From positions 1-7,808 of the forward strand of contig DUUE01000290.1 in NCBI GenBank assembly GCA_012841735.1: 7,808 bases of DNA, read 5' to 3'. The translations under genes were made by a program, and so were the position numbers. The notes beneath the pieces were generated by a model that was given only the letters and a program-made list of their open reading frames with translations, was not told where the DNA came from and searched no databases. This document shows, piece after piece, positions 7,316 through 7,808 of this stretch; the stretch's first letter is position 1, and every line of letters begins with the position of its first letter. The DNA comes from Bacillota bacterium (GTDB lineage: Bacteria > Bacillota > Dethiobacteria > Dethiobacterales > Dethiobacteraceae).

Positions 7316-7342
7316 GGCACGTGACATGCGTGCCTTTAATTT
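7316..7342 (+). terminator. terminator-like hairpin in the cupin leader (candidate attenuator)
   Basis: GGCACG (7316-7321) and CGTGCC (7329-7334) form a perfect six-base-pair GC-rich stem around the loop TGACATG. The sequence TTTAATTT (7335-7342) follows, and AAAA (7311-7314) precedes the stem. It lies between the predicted transcription start (about 7251) and the ribosome binding site (7347-7352), where a hairpin could abort transcription early. The T-run is interrupted by AA and the stem is short, so termination may be partial. On the minus strand the same stem is followed by GTTTTC, so it could also stop antisense transcription entering from the right. Confidence 0.4.
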
Positions 7343-7346
7343 ACTC

Positions 7347-7354
7347 AGGAGGTG
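7347..7354 (+). promoter_or_regulatory. strong ribosome binding site fixing the cupin start
   Basis: AGGAGG (7347-7352, continuing GGTG) lies seven bases before the ATG at 7360. This is a near-perfect Shine-Dalgarno sequence. It decides for this start over an in-frame GTG at 7321, which falls inside the leader hairpin and has no such site. Confidence 0.85.
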
Positions 7355-7359
7355 TTGTA

Positions 7360-7761
7360 ATGTCCAAAACCAGATATGGTGACTGTATTGTCACACTCCC
7401 CATCCGTAAGCTCGGTGATACGGAACTGATGCACGTCGGCGCTGATTTGCTCAACGGGTTTGCCTGCTCCATCATCTATGCTTTTGCTTTTACCCCCGGC
7501 ATTACCGGCCTTTCCACCAAGCCGCATGTCCATGATTATGACGAAGCCATTTTCTTTCTCGGCTCTGACCCGCGCAATTTCAGTGATCTGGGGGCTGAAG
7601 TGGAATTTTCCATCGGTGCGGAAGGGGAAGAGGAAAAGCATGTGTTTGACAAGCCCACTGCCGTTGTGATTCCCAAAGGCCTGCCTCATTGTCCCATTGT
7701 CACCAGGCGGATCGACAAGCCTTTTCTCTGCATGGCTGTCTCTCTCACGGCAAAGAGATAG
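7360..7761 (+). CDS. small single-domain cupin protein of unknown function
   Basis: A 133-residue protein with both conserved cupin motifs. Motif 1 is G50-x5-H56-V-H58-x3-E62-x5-G68 (HVHDYDEAIFFLG), close to the standard pattern. Motif 2 is P105-K-G107-x2-H110 (PKGLPHCP). The four expected metal ligands are H56, H58, E62 and H110, so it probably binds one divalent metal in a beta-barrel. There is no signal peptide, membrane segment or DNA-binding domain, so it is probably cytoplasmic. The surrounding signature (DYDEAIFFLGSDP, LGAEVEF, EKHVF, PKGLPHCP, RIDKPF) resembles, from memory, a family of uncharacterised cupins common in anaerobic bacteria. No substrate can be assigned: cupins include isomerases, dioxygenases, decarboxylases and binding proteins. 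The neighbouring phosphodiesterase gene shares its promoter region but does not by itself define a role. The gene ends with TAG at 7759. Confidence 0.88.
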   Translation: MSKTRYGDCIVTLPIRKLGDTELMHVGADLLNGFACSIIYAFAFTPGITGLSTKPHVHDYDEAIFFLGSDPRNFSDLGAEVEFSIGAEGEEEKHVFDKPTAVVIPKGLPHCPIVTRRIDKPFLCMAVSLTAKR

Positions 7762-7768
7762 TGTAACT

Positions 7769-7784
7769 GCAGGCTGCCTGCTTT
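7769..7784 (+). terminator. weak terminator-like hairpin after the cupin gene
   Basis: GCAGG (7769-7773) and CCTGC (7777-7781) form a five-base-pair stem with the loop CTG, beginning seven bases after the stop codon and followed by TTT (7782-7784). The position is right for an intrinsic terminator, but the stem is short and the T-run only three bases, so termination here would be inefficient. Confidence 0.35.
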
Positions 7785-7808
7785 GAATCAGGATGCGCAA
7801 TGCATTTC

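Noticed and set aside
7321..7359. Cupin starting at the in-frame GTG at 7321
   Set aside because: This codon overlaps the leader hairpin and has no ribosome site. The ATG at 7360 has AGGAGG seven bases upstream.
7345..7800. 151-residue minus-strand reading frame opposite the cupin gene
   Set aside because: It is the antisense shadow of a gene with clear cupin motifs. It shows no recognisable domain and would have to start near the window edge without a supported ribosome site.
1..7808. CRISPR array, tRNA or rRNA gene, insertion sequence, phage or attachment site
   Set aside because: Reading the intergenic gaps showed no regularly spaced direct repeats, no cloverleaf-like sequence and no transposase or integrase motif. 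Nearly all the window is coding.

Overview
The window reads as a chromosomal segment of a bacterium, most likely an anaerobic member of the Bacillota (Firmicutes). That guess rests on an AGGAGG-type ribosome binding site, sigma-A-like promoter hexamers, and the style of the helicase and cupin proteins. It is an inference from protein flavour; there is no rRNA or other phylogenetic marker here. I see no tRNA, rRNA, CRISPR array, insertion sequence or phage gene.

Layout. Bases 1-1552 (+) hold the C-terminal part of a UvrD-type superfamily 1 helicase whose start lies off the left edge. It resembles the UvrD module of large RecQ-UvrD fusion helicases. After a 75-base gap with a nested inverted repeat comes a complete 1493-residue Lhr-family helicase (1628-6109, +) with both the helicase core and the long C-terminal region. 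The two helicase genes run in the same direction and may be co-transcribed, but the first looks more AT-rich than lhr. A 91-base convergent gap follows, holding inverted repeats but no classical U-tract terminator. On the minus strand, 7178-6201 encodes a membrane-anchored or secreted glycerophosphodiester phosphodiesterase. Divergent from it, 7360-7761 (+) encodes a 133-residue single-domain cupin with a complete set of metal-ligand positions. A weak terminator-like hairpin follows it at the right edge.

Function. The left three quarters is a DNA-repair/recombination neighbourhood: two ATP-dependent DNA translocases side by side. The right quarter is a separate divergent pair, a lipid-headgroup hydrolase and a small cupin of unknown role. 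These two share a 181-base intergenic region in which nearly the same seven bases can serve as the -10 element for both directions. The cupin transcript would carry a leader of about 110 bases containing a GC-rich hairpin followed by a T-rich stretch.

No clearly new multi-gene system is visible. The points most worth a second look are the symmetric divergent promoter with its candidate attenuator, and the pairing of a RecQ-UvrD-like helicase with a full-length Lhr.
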